Under the pieces are notes generated by a model that worked only from the letters and a program-made list of their open reading frames with translations, was not told the origin of the DNA and did no database searches. Both the position numbers and the translations under genes were made by a program. Shown one piece after another: positions 1 to 13,274 of a stretch of DNA of 64,000 nucleotides. The stretch is taken from assembly GCA_018697195.1 (NCBI GenBank), contig CM031859.1, positions 58,641,223-58,705,222 of the forward strand, given 5' to 3'. Origin of the DNA: Certhia americana. Lineage: Eukaryota > Chordata > Aves > Passeriformes > Certhiidae. The first letter of the stretch is position 1. Each line of letters begins with the position of its first letter.

Positions 1-1557
1 GTGCATGTGTGTGTATGTGCCACAGACTGACAGAAATGACAAACCCAGTCGTCGGAGAGAGGCCAGAGCAGCTCGAGTTGCTCTGTAAGAAGCCCCGCAG
101 GGTGAGCAGTGGTGTGCTACTACCAGCATGGGCTGCTAAAGGAGCAACCCAGCCACCTCCTGCTTGCTGGAGGTGAGGGATAGCAACTTGACTGGTAGGT
201 CATGTTCAGTAGGAGATTCGAGGTGTGGGAGACGATTTTGAGCATGAAGGGAAAAAAAAGTGAAAGGAGTGCTCACTGTCTTTCCATTTTCTGCCCAGCA
301 ATACAACAGATATAACAGATCCACTGTCTGAATATATTAGAGTAAGTTGGCTTCACAAGGGCTGCCTCTCTTGCAGTCCATCTACTACTGGAAAAGACAT
401 GGGGTGTTTTCAAGGAGCTTTCAATAACTCCAGGAACATTTTGGAAAATACACTGTATTTAGATAGATCTTTTCTTCTTGCACTGTCCTGTTCCTGTCAC
501 TTCTCATTCATATAAGCCTATATACACAAGAAAGATGTTTATGATTAATCTCATTACTGCTTATTCCTTGACATGGAGCCATAGTTTCCTACCCTCCCCA
601 AACTGGACTAGAGGAGTTTCATTTTCCTGGAAGGTTTTGGATTTGAATTAAGAGAGGCAGAAGTGACTATTTAGAACAGATATGATACAGAAAACACAAG
701 ACAAACTCCAGTGGAGTCCTCTTCCCCAATTAAATCTGTGTCCTGAGTAAGAATTACAAGGAAACATGGTCTCCTGTGATCAGGAATGCCTGGTTTTCTG
801 CAGTGAAGTTGTCAGGGGTGGCCATTTGGTGACACATAGGCAAAAGCACTGGCCATAACATGATGGTTTTTGACTTGACAGGAAAATGACAGCCATCAAC
901 TAGCAACAACTGGTGGCCCAAGAGAAAAAAAAAGGGGTTTATAGTCACTCACAGTCTCAAGAAGCATTCAGTCCCACAAACCATCACTTCTATGATGTCA
1001 CTGTCACTGGCAATGAACTGTGATGTCATAGGACAAGCATAACAATAGCAGATACGTATAAAATAAACAGTTGAACCAGGTAAACATTGAAATAAACCCA
1101 CAAGCAATTTTCATGCAAATTTTCCTAGTTATAACAAATGTAGGAAGGGGAAAGCAGAAAAGTAAATGATACATCCATACAATTGGTTCCAAATAAATGT
1201 TTTTCAAAACTTACCCAGAAACATCACTGACTCTTTAATGTCTGCTTTTCCACTAATTTGTATCCTGTCAATTTACAAGCTATTTCAAACACCAATTCTA
1301 TGTAATAAAAATGCAAAGTACAATGGGGAATTTATGTAAACACAGTTGGCAAAATATCTTTGTAGAACATTGTGGAAGGAGTCATGAAATTAATGAATTA
1401 ATAAATGGACATCTTAATAGTTGGGTGTAACTGGGATATAGCCTAACTAAAACACTAGGCCTGACACTTTATTAATACATAAATATACGTAGAAATGAGC
1501 TTTACCAGAGTAAAACAGTTTCAAGTCAACTCGCTGGTGGAAGCCTCCTAGAGCATT
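1..1557. other. Intergenic, no gene seen
   Basis: AT-rich unique-looking sequence. It begins with a short TG-rich run. The open frames are under 70 codons and show no recognisable protein. I saw no repeat family, RNA gene or promoter here. Confidence 0.6.
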
Positions 1558-1591
1558 AAAAAAAAAAAATCTGTTACAACATCACTACTAG

Positions 1592-1647
<56 letters not shown>
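1558..1647. repeat. A-tract followed by (TTA)n microsatellite
   Basis: A run of 12 A (1558-1569) is followed by a nearly perfect (TTA)n array at 1595-1647, about 17-18 units. No retroposon body could be recognised on either side, so it is called a simple repeat and not a LINE or SINE tail. Confidence 0.95.
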
Positions 1648-1649
<2 letters not shown>

Positions 1650-4600
1650 ACAGTAGTATCATAAACAGAATACTTTTCACTCAAAAATCATTAACATTTA
1701 ACAAAAAGAATGCATCATTATTCCTAGGGCATGAGTGTAAGATTATGGTCTAATTTTTGAAAAGACTCTACTAATTGAAAATGTCTTATCGAAGTTAATG
1801 TTTAAAGCTAAAATGACCTAACTGGTCACAAGGCTTCTTGGAGTACAATAGAGAAAGAAGGAAAATTAGATTTTCCCCATGATGGATGAGTTTAGGAAAG
1901 CCCCAGGGGAATTACTGCCTGATGTTTTTCAAAAGATTTGCTTTTTGATTTCATGATGGTGGACAAAGGAAGGCTATTCAGAGAACCTGCTTCTACTCCC
2001 TGCCTGGTAATGCTGCCCACAAGACTACAGTGCCCCATTCTTCGGGTCCCCAAACTGAGATTCTTGTGCTGGATTGAAGTCAGCCCCAGCTGACTTATGC
2101 CAGCAGACATTTTAACTAAAGAATCCCTTCCACAAATATATCGTGACCACACATAATGTTCTGGAGATATTAAATTGACAAAAGAACAGTACTTTTCAGG
2201 TTACAGAGGTCAAAGGTACATTAAAAGTACACAAATGGGTAGATTATAAGTAATTTTAGGAGATATTAAAATAAATCCCAAACTTGTTGGACATTGTAAT
2301 CAACTGATCACCACTTATAGAAAGAATTACTAGTCATTTACTAACCTTTAGCAACTTTGTATGTGTAGAGCCTTAATATAAGCTGTAGTTTATGCAGCTT
2401 CAAATTTTAGAAAAATTAACATCATAAATTCTCTTCCCAGCTCCATATTTAATAAGTAATAGGCCTCGTTTTCCAGATTGCTGAGTAGTCTGTAATTCTC
2501 TTCACTTCACTGGAAGCTGTTGTAGACTCAGCATTTTCCAAAGCAGGCTAATTATTTAGTTGCCCAAACATGATATAAAAATCTAACCCACAGCTTACTA
2601 GCACAAAAGTAACTGTCTTGCACGAAAGTGGCCAAATCCTGGTTCTTCACAGGAGAAGGGAAACAAGAATCCGAGATCTCTGCAGGCAATGAGTGTGTTC
2701 TAGGGTATCATCAAGACACAGGAGCTGAGTTGCCAAATAAATCAGCTGTATTTACTGAGCTCTGAATTGCCACAACCAGACTACTCCTTGCAACCAAAAT
2801 AACTGTTTAAAAGCTACTTGAGGTGTCTCCATGCTGTCACTGCCAGCTCGGCACACTCAGTGAGGAAGTGCAAGCACCCTGAAGGGCTGCTCCTCTCAAA
2901 GGGAACAGAAATGGGACATGACTTCACTCCCACCCACATCAGATAGTGCTGCTTATCCCATCACACCTGTAAGCTGCCTTTCTCCTTCAGAGACAAAATA
3001 CCTTCACATATAAGCTCTGCTATGCATTTGTGTATATCACTGGTATTAAGAGGGAAAATTTGTATCCTAAGCAGAAGAGAAGGCATTTCCAAGGGAGACT
3101 TTTCATAGCAAAATTCTTAAAAACCATGAAAGGACTGGAGAAGTCAAGTCTTAGAGTCCTTCAGGTTACTCTGTTTCAGAGTCTCAATAGAGGTCAAATC
3201 TCAAACATCAAAATAAGAGACAGGTTTCCAATGAAGCTCAGTATATGCTGAGCTGATTTTTAAAAATATTCATTTAATTCAGTATCTGAATCAGAATACA
3301 GATTATTCTAAGAGATGATACCTATTTTCCAAAGAATAGCACATTAACTGCTTTGCAAGATTTTCCAGGAATCTAGTTTCCTTCCCTTATCCTACCATTA
3401 CTTCTGGCTGTTACCATTACTCCAGGTAATTTCTGGAGGAGGGAAATTCCCTAAAAGAACAGAAAGACTTTTTTTTTCCTCCAAATATAGTCCCACTCAT
3501 AATGGTAGTCGTGTCCCACATGCCCATCTGCCCAGACAGCACTGAAAAAAAATACAAGACGTTTAGTGGGTGAGGGATACCCACTCTGCATTTGAGGGAA
3601 AGGAGATTGGGAGAGTTGAAACTGAGTTAAATAAATGATCACATTGTATTATTTTGCCTTACACCTAAAGTGTCTGCTGCCTCAGGAAGTTCTGAAAATT
3701 CTTATTGAAGTTAAAGAGTGAGTTTTAAAGCACCCTTTAAAGTGATAGCCCTCGTTAATAGTCTTAAGAAAAACTCAGTACAGCAGAATTCCAGATGCTT
3801 TTCACAGATATTTTGTTTCCTCATTCAGTGCCCATTTTAGCACTGGGAGGACTGATTTAAGAGAAACAGTACACTTCTAGCAACAACTTCCATGATATCC
3901 AGTTTCCTTTCAATATCTGAAACAGTGTGGATCACTTAGTCTGCACTGTTACTCTCTCCCATAGTATCTCAGAAGGCACAAAAGGAGTGTACAGAACAGA
4001 GCAGCTCAGATAACTGAGATTTTAGATACATGTCAAAGTGGAGTACGGCTGACTGAGACTGCTCAGGGTTATCGACAGCTGGCAAACTGCATGGCAGGCT
4101 TTTCATAGAGATGCCCAGAAGATGAGGGAGCCAGCACCACACAAGTCAAGTTCCATCTGCATTTACCCCATTTGCCTGTAAATGCATAAACTCTGCATCT
4201 ACGACCAGGTCTCAGTGCCATCCACAGTTACAGTCAAGACCAACCCAAAATCAACATGTATAACACAGATACTCTTCTATAAGAATTGGTTTACACATAA
4301 GCATTGATTTATTCTCCATTTTGTCTGGCTTTGTCTCTTATTTTTAATAAAGTTAACCATAGTAGCTTTACAACAGTTTAAACTAATGGTTAACCAGACA
4401 GATGAAATCTCACTAAATATTGTTTTTGAACTGATTCACTGAGACATGAACAACTTCAGTGAAAATACAGAGCCTTGAAGAACACAGAGAAATGCCTTTC
4501 AGCCTAACCCTAATGATGGGAAGCCTTTCTTCTATGCTTTTCTGCCACTAGACCCATATTTGCTTTGTAAAGTTGACAAGGAATGAACTGAGTATTAATA

Positions 4601-5534
4601 TAAAATCTCAGAAATTAGGTCATCTATGTCCAAAATCATGAAGTAAACTTTGCTGTTCATATAGGAAAAACTAGCATCAGGCTCTGCATTCAGACCCAGA
4701 CAACTGGATTAGCTAGGTGTATTAGGCAGACAAGTACTAACTCAGTGTAATCATGTCTTCATCTGTCTTCCCCTGTTTTAACTACTTGAAGTTATGCTTT
4801 TTTCTTTCTTTCTGAGAGGTAACTACTCCAAGGATGTTTGAAACCTGATTTATTACTGCTGTCCTGGCTTCAGTGTAAATAATGAGGAAGTCAGATTTTT
4901 GGATACTTGAGTGTTTACAAGAAATTTGGCTATCTGGAGAAGGCTGTCCATGAATTACTAGAGTAGGATTGCCATAATGAAGCTTCCTCCTAACTGTAAC
5001 TTCTAATTCAGCAGAAGATCATTCTGCATTGTACTTTATACCTGACCCAACCCATAAAAATAAACTTTGGGGAGCATCCCTCTGGAATCTGATCCACAAT
5101 TGAAATTGTAGCTACCATGTGAAGGTAAACTAGATCTAAATCCCAATACATTAAAGCAAAATTTCATAAATATGTCTGAGATCTTCATGAAGTTCTTGGA
5201 TTGGCCAAGCAAGCAGATGAGAAAGGAAAAACAAGGAAGCCTCAAATACAGACTAGTTCTCTAGTGATGAAAGAAGAGGGAATGAAGCTCAGCTCATCCT
5301 CAGTCACTAACTCATGGCTTGAATAAATGAGAAAGAAGCTGAAAAAGCAGGAGATCAACTAACTCAGTTTTAGCTGCTCTGTCCTAATTGTATGCTCTGA
5401 TGTGGTCACTCACTACCCACAGACTTCCCTTTGAGCTACTCTGTTCAAGAGCATTTTAATAGATGCTTAGAGAATCACACAGAAATCTAATCTAAAATAG
5501 GCTGGGCCTTGTAAATCCATACTTTAGCACATAG
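1648..5534. other. Intergenic, no gene seen
   Basis: About 3.9 kb of AT-rich sequence. The longest open frame is 86 codons (minus strand, 1892-2152) and resembles no protein I know. No clear repeat, RNA gene or CpG island is visible. Confidence 0.55.
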
Positions 5535-5640
5535 CAATCAGTCTTCAGGAGAGGCGCACAGTATAACCTTGGATAGGTCACTTGGTTTGTAAGACTTAGC
5601 TTTCCACCCATAAAATTGAGTATCATTTCCTTTATTTAAT
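5535..5640 (+). mobile_element. MIR-like SINE fragment
   Basis: The segment reads like the sense strand of the MIR core and 3' half: an 'accttggataggtcacttgg' block (MIR: accttgggcaagtcactt), then a pyrimidine-rich stretch and 'cccataaaattgagtatcat' (MIR: catctgtaaaatggggataat). Order and spacing match the family. It is strongly diverged, as expected for an element that stopped moving before birds arose. The 5' tRNA-like part is not recognisable. Confidence 0.6.
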
Positions 5641-6018
5641 GAGTTGGGGTTTTTTGCTGCAAGAACTTTGGGGCAGAAGCCATTCCTTTGCAACATTCTA
5701 TCAAAATGGGGGATCAACCAGCTACTGCCATCCCCAATGTCCATAGGTACAAGTTAGAAAGAACTCACGTTTGTGATAACAGAATTATCAATATAGATTA
5801 CTTGAGATTAATGTCCTTTGTGTCCATAGCTATCAATTTGCAAAACCAAGCCTAAATAATCCCACCTGTTCAAAAAGAAACTCATTATCTTGTTAATCCA
5901 AGTTCTTTTGTATCCTCACTGCTCTACAAGATTACAAATAAATTTTTTTATTTAATTTGACCTTCACTCTTAGTGTTTTCTTCCTTTTTTTTTTTTTTTT
6001 TTTGTTTTGTTAATTTTC
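5641..6018. other. Spacer with T-tract
   Basis: Unique AT-rich sequence ending in a run of 19 T at 5985-6003, just before the CR1 copy. No gene is visible. Confidence 0.6.
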
Positions 6019-6419
6019 ATAGGTTCATAATCAAGGTTGGAAGAGACCTTCAAGATCTTCCAGTCCAGCCAAGCACCCAGCACTTCCTCTATAACCCCTA
6101 AACCACATCATCCAGCATCATATCCAGACACCTCTTGAACACTTCGAGGGATTGTGACTCCACCACTTCCCTGGGCAACCTATTCCAATCCCTGACCACC
6201 TCAATAGTGAAAAAAAATTGTCTAGTATTTAATCTGAATCTTCCCTGCCTCAGTTTAAGGCCATTTCCTCCAGTCCTCTCACTGCAGACATGGCAGGAGA
6301 GACCAGCCCTGATCTGGCTACAACCTCCTTTCAGGGAGTCGTAGAGAGTGATGAGGACCCCTCGAGCCTCCTCCTCTAGAGACTCAACAAACCCACCTCT
6401 GTAGGCTGTTCCTCAAAAG
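6019..6419 (-). mobile_element. CR1 LINE, 3' fragment
   Basis: Read on the minus strand this is the last about 400 bp of a CR1 retrotransposon: 'gaggaggctc...' near 6360, the 'ctccctgaaaggaggttgtag' block (complement 6318-6340), the 'ggaacaggctgcccagggaagtggtggagtc' type block (complement 6150-6190), and the end 'ggtctcttccaaccttgat' (complement 6030-6052). It is 5'-truncated, as is usual for CR1. The encoded ORF2 C-terminal frame is broken by substitutions, so the copy is dead. CR1 is the dominant LINE of birds. Confidence 0.9.
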
Positions 6420-6470
6420 ACAAAATATTTTAATGTATTTCACCCGTTTTCCATCACTGTTGCTCCTTTG

Positions 6471-6490
6471 CTGCTGCTGCTGCTGCTGCT
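6471..6490. repeat. (CTG)n trinucleotide repeat
   Basis: About seven CTG units, perfect. They fall in a minus/plus ambiguous spacer; the plus frame would read as poly-Cys, poly-Ala or poly-Leu and is not considered coding. Confidence 0.9.
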
Positions 6491-6777
6491 ACGTAATCAC
6501 TTGCAACAAATTTGGGTGTCAAGAGAGCTGTTGGGCCCTACTTGTGTTCCACTCTCCCCTGGGCTTTCAACTGATATCAAATGGGGACCTTGGCACTAAG
6601 GTTTTAAAGAGTTACCTGCCCTTGCCCAAGCCCCATTATCTCTCTAAGTACACAGCATTGGGACAATGAAGGCTGTTGATTTCCTCCCCTGGGAAATCAC
6701 CCATACAATCAGAAGGAACATTTGCCATTATTGTTACTCTACTGTCCAGAGTGCTGACACCACCTTACAACTCCAGA

Positions 6778-6898
6778 TGAAAAGAGAAAGAAAGAGACAA
6801 AGAATGGGAGAAAGGGAAAGAAAAAGAAAAAGAAAAAGAAAAAAGAAAAAGAAAAAGAAAAAGAAAAAGAAAAAGAAAAAGAAAAAGAAAAAAAAGAA
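6778..6898. repeat. Purine-rich tract with (AAAAAG)n array
   Basis: About 120 bp contain only A and G apart from a few bases. From about 6825 it becomes a regular hexanucleotide (AAAAAG)n array. The minus strand is pure pyrimidine. The lysine-rich frames across it are artefacts of the repeat. Confidence 0.95.
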
Positions 6899-9800
6899 AT
6901 CCCACTTTTCAGGCAACATAAAAGCTTGATCATGGGATCTCAGTACCCAGAAACTGCTGAGCCATTAATTTCTCTGAAATGTCTCTGCCTTACAAAAATC
7001 TCATACTCCATACATATGTATAAGCAAAATATTCCCTGTGAGCTTCCTAAAGGAACCTTTTTCACTCACCTCAACATGGTTGCTTTTGTAAAACCCACAT
7101 TGCAGCTTGAACTAAAAAAAAAATCCACAAAAAAAACAGAGAAAGAGCGAGAGAGAGAGAGAGAGAATGGCTGTGTTACTTCAAAATATACACAGGTTGT
7201 TGTTAGCAAGAGAAAAAAATGTTTGCATTCTTGACCTTTACAGAGGTAATACAAAAAACAACTATTTTTTCATACTAATAGCATTCTGTGCCTGTCCCTT
7301 GTATATTTTCCTTTAAACTTGCCATTTTGCTGTTGCAGCTGGGCTTGTCAGTTTTCAGCACTAATGGGTTGTGATATGGTGTCAGGGGAAGTCAACAATC
7401 AATGCTGGAAAAAAGGGCTATCACTGCTGACACAGCCAAGGATGGAAATACAATGGCCTTCGCTCGGAAAGAAACAGAAGAAAAATCCTGCGTTATATCT
7501 TGCTTTGAAGATTAGTAGAGATTTACCACACAGTGACCAAGCTATCCCTTTCACCCCTTCCTACCTCAAGCTATACTCCCATTGGACTTACATTACTCCA
7601 CATTTCACCCAAAATATAGGCGTTTAGTTTAACAAAAAAGAGAAAAACAAAGCTCTAAAACAAACACTTTAAAGGACCACGGTCCAGGTTTTTTGTTTAA
7701 AGCTTGTACAGTTATTAGCTTTTAAAAAGCTGAGGAGAAAAAATGTTGGACTGCATAATGTATGCCTGTGGAGCAGAACAGCAGAAAAAGCATTCTGGAT
7801 GCCTTTCCACTGCCTGGTTGTGAATCAGAGCAGTGCTCAGCCCCTCAGCTCCAGCTGAACTCAACACAAGCAGTGGACACTCAGCAGCTGTTAAATCAGA
7901 TGTCACTGACAGAATTATGAAAGATAGACAGTGTTTAAAGGCATTCAACAAGAATAATGGCAGTATTATTTATTTCCATAGCTTCATGTCAGAAAATCTG
8001 CTGAGCTCCACAACTTCCATAGTCCTGGAGAGAGACAGAGAGAATGGTTTATCTGAGTTTCCAGATGGGGAAACCGTGACAAGTGCATTCTTTAAGATCA
8101 GACCAGAATCTTATACATACAGACAAAAACAGAAATCAGCACAATCATAAATATGTTACCAGACCTCATAGCTTTCTTCCCTCAAAACTGTCATTGTCCA
8201 GTGACATTATGGATCTTTTCATACAGGTTGATAAAAGGTAAGTCATAGATTTGCCTCTTCTATTAGTGAAGGTGACTGAATTCAATTTCAGAAAATTCAA
8301 CATCTCCAAAGCAAACAGGAGTAACCAAATTTTGCCTCTTCCAAGCCAAAAAACTATCTTCTCCATGACATTTAGATATGCTTGACTCCACAGACAGTCC
8401 CAGAATAATTTTTCTAAGTATAAATCGTTTATCTATCAAGTTATGGCCCTAACTGTGGACTCATACTTACTCTTCTGTTAATTCAAAATATAATTTTTGG
8501 AATCACAGGCTACATTTGCTAAAAGGCTTTCTTATGATATAAGGACACAGCAAGGTCATGGCAATAAAAGCAAAGGGATGAGAAGGAGTGGCTAAGAACA
8601 GAAAAGGAAGGAAAAGCAGCAGCAGTGAGAAAGCTGGAAAGAGGAATTTGGAGAAACCTCAGGAGATGCTGGGATATTCAGGGCGCCTTTTCTTATTCAG
8701 GGTGTGAGGCATTCTTTACTGTGGCTAATTTCTCCATCACTCACCGGACAAAAAGCAGATGCAGGGAAAGAAACAAGAAGGAAAACATTTTTCACAGAAT
8801 TTCTCATTATTCCTGCCTCTTGCACTTCCCTCCTCTCCACAATCCTTGCTGCCAAAACCTGTCTGACCATTAAATGTTGTTTACAGGCAATCAGTAAGTG
8901 ATAAATTCACAATGGCATTAGTGAACCACACAGCTTTTAGAACATTACTACAGCACCACAGTTTTGACACCAATCCTTAAATAACAGCAAAAAGCTGCTT
9001 CTCCAAATCACTTGTTGGTAACACACATCTGTTTTGGCCAGCTGCTCCATGAAATACAGAACAGCACCTGGGAACATGGCAGCCAGGGAGATGGCACCAG
9101 ATGCAATACACACGGAAAACATCTCAGAAGTGAAGGCCTCCTCTCCATCTTGGTGTTGCACTGCACCAGGTGAGTGCAGGGAGCTTAAGAAACTGACCCC
9201 AAGCTCACTGAAATGAATGACCCTTCCCACTCCAGTGGGCTTTCAGTCATGCTGCTTGAAGGAGAGGCGAGGAAAAAATTACATTAGAAGCAGTTTTAAG
9301 AACACTCTGTACAGTGTGATCTTTCATCATAGAAATAATGAAAGTAAAAATTAACTGATTCACAGGGTTTATTTTATCTATATAATAGAGACACTGCCAG
9401 TTTCTGATGTTCAGCTACACGAAGTCTGCAGAGAAAAGAGGAGCACATCATCATAAAATAAAGTGCTTAACAGATGACCAAATTAAATAAAGGAAATATG
9501 AGTGGGTTTTTTACAAACATAAGCGTGAGAAAAGCAACAAAATATCACCCATCAATATACAAAAATAAGAACATTATGACAACTTTAAAGTGCATAAATA
9601 GAAACTAAAATACAAAGACTAGAGACAATTTTGCATTCTGGTTTAATCAGTCAAAGGCAGCCATTCATGCCCCCCCTTCTCCATATCATTGTCTAATTCA
9701 TTATTGCTATCTATGGAAACATAGGGAAGGAGAATCAGTGCAACGAAGGAAAAGGAGAAAAGGTCATGGAGCTAAATCCTATAAACACTTTAAAAACTGA

Positions 9801-9944
9801 AATGAATCTCTTAGAAAAATCTAATTGAAATTGACTTGCATCTGAGTCCTGTGACCTGGATGGAAAAGGTGGTTGAAGGAGTGTAAGCAGCAGGTAATGA
9901 TGGGAGGTGAGGTATTGAGCTGGTTTGCTGCAGGGGTGTTTTTG
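6899..9944. other. Intergenic, no gene seen
   Basis: AT-rich spacer with a (GA)n run at 7149-7166. Open frames up to 105 codons (7833-8150, plus) show no known domain and have no splice or promoter context that I can support. Confidence 0.55.
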
Positions 9945-11110
9945 GTATGTTCTAATTTAATATCTCAATTAATGATCTGGAAAAGGAGGTAAATAGCACA
10001 TTAATGAAATTCACAAATGACAATAAACCAGGAGGCTTGCAAATGTCAGAGAGGATAGCAATAGTATAAATGGAAACTAACAAGGTTAGATAAGTAGACA
10101 GACAATAAAATGAGATTCAATGTGGAAAAATGTAGACTAATATACTGAGGAAAGATAATCAGAAACATGAAGAGTCCATGAGAAAGCAAAACCTGGAAAG
10201 CATCTGCACGGCAAGATATCTATGTGTGACAGCGAACAACAAATTGAATATGAATTCTCAAGTAGATATATCATTGTAAAAGACTGATGCAATTTTGGGC
10301 TGCATATGCAGTAGAATAATGTCAGAAGAGGAAACTTACTGTCTATGCATCTGGGAAGATTTCTGCAGAACATTGCATCCACATCTAGACACCTCCATAA
10401 TGAGGGGTGCGCATATGCTGAAAAGGACTTCAGAGAAACGCAACAAAACTGATCAGACAAGGAAGGGGTTTGATTTATTAATCTAGGCAACAAGTTATCC
10501 TGGTATTGGTTGGGATAGAGTGAATTTTCTTACCAGTACCTGGAGTAGTCCTATATTTTGGATTTAGGACAATCATGTTGGTAGCACACTGGTGTTTCAG
10601 TTGTTGCTGAACAGTGGTCAAGGACTCTTCCTTCTCATGCTGCCCTGCCAGCAAGCAAGTAGGGTGGGATGCACAAGAGGCTGGAAAGGGTGATCCCAGC
10701 TGCTCCCATCTGGCCAAAGGGATACTCCAAACCATACAGTGTCATGCTCAGCACATAAACTAGTGGCTAGGGGCCACTGCTTGGGAACTGGCTGGGCATT
10801 GGTCAGTGAGCAGTGAGCAACCTCATTGTACATCACCTGTATATGCTAATTCTATCATTAATATTAATTTCCCATCCTTTTCTGTCCTACTAAACTGTCT
10901 TTATCTAAACCAAAGAATTTGACTTTTTTTTCAAATTCTTTCCCCCATCCTGCTGGGAGAGAGGGAGTGAGCGAACGGCTGCCTGGTGTTCAGCTGCCTG
11001 TCAGGTTAAACCACGACACAGGGGCAAAACAACCACATGTCTAGAAATAAATGAGTGACGAACAGAGAGAATGGAAAGGAATTTCTTGGACAGTAACGTG
11101 CAACAGTACA
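9945..11110 (+). mobile_element. Old CR1/L3-type LINE, reverse transcriptase part, split by an LTR
   Basis: The frame starting near 9960 reads INDLEKEVNSTLMKF followed by TNDNKPGG. This matches the CR1-clade reverse transcriptase pattern INDL...L.KFADDTKLGG with the catalytic FADD box decayed to FTND. Further on, 'DAILGCI' (about 10282-10302) fits the conserved (N)GILGCI motif, and 'gagaaacgcaacaaaactgat' (10433-10453) fits the 'VQRRATKMI' stretch. After the LTR ends at 11018, 'tctagaaataaatgagtgacgaacagagag' looks like the continuing CR1 sequence (about to 11110). The copy has several stops and frameshifts and is much older than the CR1 copies at 6 kb and 43 kb. Confidence 0.65.
10496..11018 (+). 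mobile_element. Solo LTR of an avian endogenous retrovirus
   Basis: A 523-bp element with LTR ends: it starts 'tatcctggtattggttgggat' (family start TGTCCTGG; the second base is changed) and finishes 'gttaaaccacgaca'. Internally it has the family block 'tggccaaagggatactccaaaccata', a TATA-like 'acataaa' near 10755, a poly(A)-signal-like 'actaaa' at about 10889, and the 'gggagtgagcgaacggctgcctggtg' stretch near the 3' end. No gag, pol or env sequence flanks it, so it is a solo LTR left by recombination. It interrupts an older CR1-type LINE. The immediate flanks (CAAGT and CAGGG) are not a clean target duplication. I know this LTR type from passerines. Confidence 0.85.
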
Positions 11111-13061
11111 CCTAATTGTAATGGGATGAAACTAAAGAAGAACAAAATTTGGGACAAAGTATCAGAGTTTCTCAGAAACCACATGATTCAGTCTAGCAGG
11201 TAATTTTCAAATGGAGAATGAATGATGAAGTCCCACCAAACAAAGCATTTGAAACTTGAGCAGGTAAAGCACTCAATGGCAAACCGTAGTGAACAATTGT
11301 GCACTCATAGGAAGCTGAACTACCTGGCCTAAGAGTTTATTTCCTATATACAGCAGTATTTTTCAAGGAAATGCATATCACATATACTTCTGTCCTAGTC
11401 CAAAGTCTAATTGTAGAGTAAAAGTAAAGTGACTGCATACACTGACTATTTAAAGTACTCAGAAACAAGAAGATGTGTGATCTCTTTTTACACAAACCCT
11501 GCTTCTTTTTTAGCAGACGTGGTTTTTTAGTGATGTGATCCTCAGTGTATTTTGCACATTCAAAGGAAAATGTGATTAAGTTACTTATTTGCTTATTCAT
11601 GTCTACTGCCTTTCTCTTTTCACATTTTCTGTACGCTAATATCTTTATTCATTTGCATGTAATATACTAGAACTTGCCTAGTTGCAGTACAAATCTATTC
11701 AGAGTGAAAAAGGAAGCTTTTAATGCTGAAAGGCATTGTAATGCTCCGAGACCCTGGTGTTAAAAGTAACAGGGGAAACAAAGAGTGAAAGTGAGATGTA
11801 AGCTAAGAAATACATGGATATAATTTTCCTTGAAGAGAAAAAATGTGAGTTTATCAATTAAGTAATATGTGTGTATTGACATGTACCTACTTTACCAAGT
11901 TTCCCACTTTTATGCCACCCAAGCAAGTCCCCTTTTATGAATGTCTACCTTGGATTTTACAAAAAGTCTTCCCACATTCTTCCAAGGAGAACAAAGAGGT
12001 GAAAGGTTTTTCAAAGTTTTCCTGTCCTTCTCACTTCCCCTAGGGGTGGTTGGAGAGCTGAGGAAGGAGCAAAGCTTATTGCGAAGAAAGCTCCTGTTTT
12101 TACTGTAATAAAAGGTGGCAATCTTATCATGTATAGATGCTCAAATGATGTATAGAGGAAGGACGTTTGCAGTGAAGATTGCCATAGGCAAAACAGCAGA
12201 TCTAATCAAAAGCTCTGCACGCATGGATGTAGCCAGCCGGTGGGAAAAGAAAGCATTCGCAGCACAGAATCTGGAATTGCTCTTCTGTCTCTCCACGGCT
12301 TTCCCACCAGAGCACAGGAGAAACCAGGAGCCTTGATACTCCAGGCAGAGAGGCACTGAGCCAATGCACAAACTCTTTATGACTTTGTCACAGGATGCTA
12401 TTAATGTAATAGCAGGTTTACTTTTTCCCTTTTTTTTTTTTTTTTTTTATGGAAGCTCATGCTGCTATCATCTATCTCCTATCAACAGTCAGTAGAATGA
12501 GGTGGTGCTTGTATGGCAAGTGCTGTAAAAATATTTCTATTGTACAAAATAAATTACAGATCAAACACGTACATTTAAAAAAAAGAGATTATTAACATTT
12601 ACAACACTTGCATTTTCAAAACTGTCAGACTGATAAATGTATACATGACCTCAAATTCTCAAGATTACTTAAAGTCAGGACACAAACCACAAGAAGTAAA
12701 ACACTTTCAGCCAAAGAAACCGCAGAGTTCCTCCTTCACCCTGCTGAGAGTAACTGTGCTAACCTAGGTGTCCCAGAATAGAGGTATTACACAATCTGTG
12801 TGCTCCACGATCTGAGAACAATGACTGAGAACAATGAAGCACAGAGAAATGTGTTAAGGTACTGTGGCAGACACACCTCAGCACTTTTTCTGTTAATTTT
12901 TGTTAATCTGCCTGGGGGAGGAGAGTGTTTTTATCTAGCAACACAGGTATTTTAAACTGTACCCTCTTTTGGAACTGTCAAAAAACCAGACAGCATGTAA
13001 GTCAACATGTGGGGATTTTTTTTCAGTAGTTGGTTGGGGTTTTTCCTGTATGCCTCCATCT
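11111..13061. other. Intergenic, no gene seen
   Basis: AT-rich spacer with a run of 19 T at 12430-12448. The two opposite-strand frames at 12115-12371 (73 and 76 codons) are not recognised. Nothing else is supported. Confidence 0.55.
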
Positions 13062-13192
13062 CACCTTGTTGGCCTTGCCCCTTTAGACTGCAAATTCCTC
13101 AGGCAGCAGGACACAGTGCCACAGTTTACACGGTGCCAAGCACAGTAGGATCGTTTTTACCAGGTTGTGTGAACTGCCATGAAGCAACAAGC

Positions 13193-13249
<57 letters not shown>

Positions 13250-13274
13250 CAACAACAACAACAACAACAACAAC
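13062..13274 (+). mobile_element. L2-like LINE 3' tail
   Basis: The stretch 'tagactgcaaattcctcaggcagcaggacacagtg' followed by 'gtgccaagcacagtaggatcg' has the order and spacing of the L2-type 3' end (agactgtaagctccttgagggcagggactgtgtc ... cagtgcctagcacagtaggt). It finishes in a simple-repeat tail of TAA and CAA units, as these LINE ends often do. Only the last about 200 bp are recognisable. A related SINE that shares this tail is possible. Confidence 0.6.
13193..13274. repeat. Compound microsatellite (TAA)18(CAA)9
   Basis: Perfect TAA array at 13193-13246 switching directly to a CAA array at 13247-13274. It forms the tail of the L2-like element. One frame gives a long poly-Asn run, which is not a protein. 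Confidence 0.95.

Noticed and set aside
6666..6933. Lys-rich and Phe-rich frames at the purine tract
   Set aside because: Produced by the (AAAAAG)n repeat on the two strands.
10491..11023. Clean 5-bp target-site duplication around the LTR
   Set aside because: CAAGT and CAGGG differ at two of five bases.
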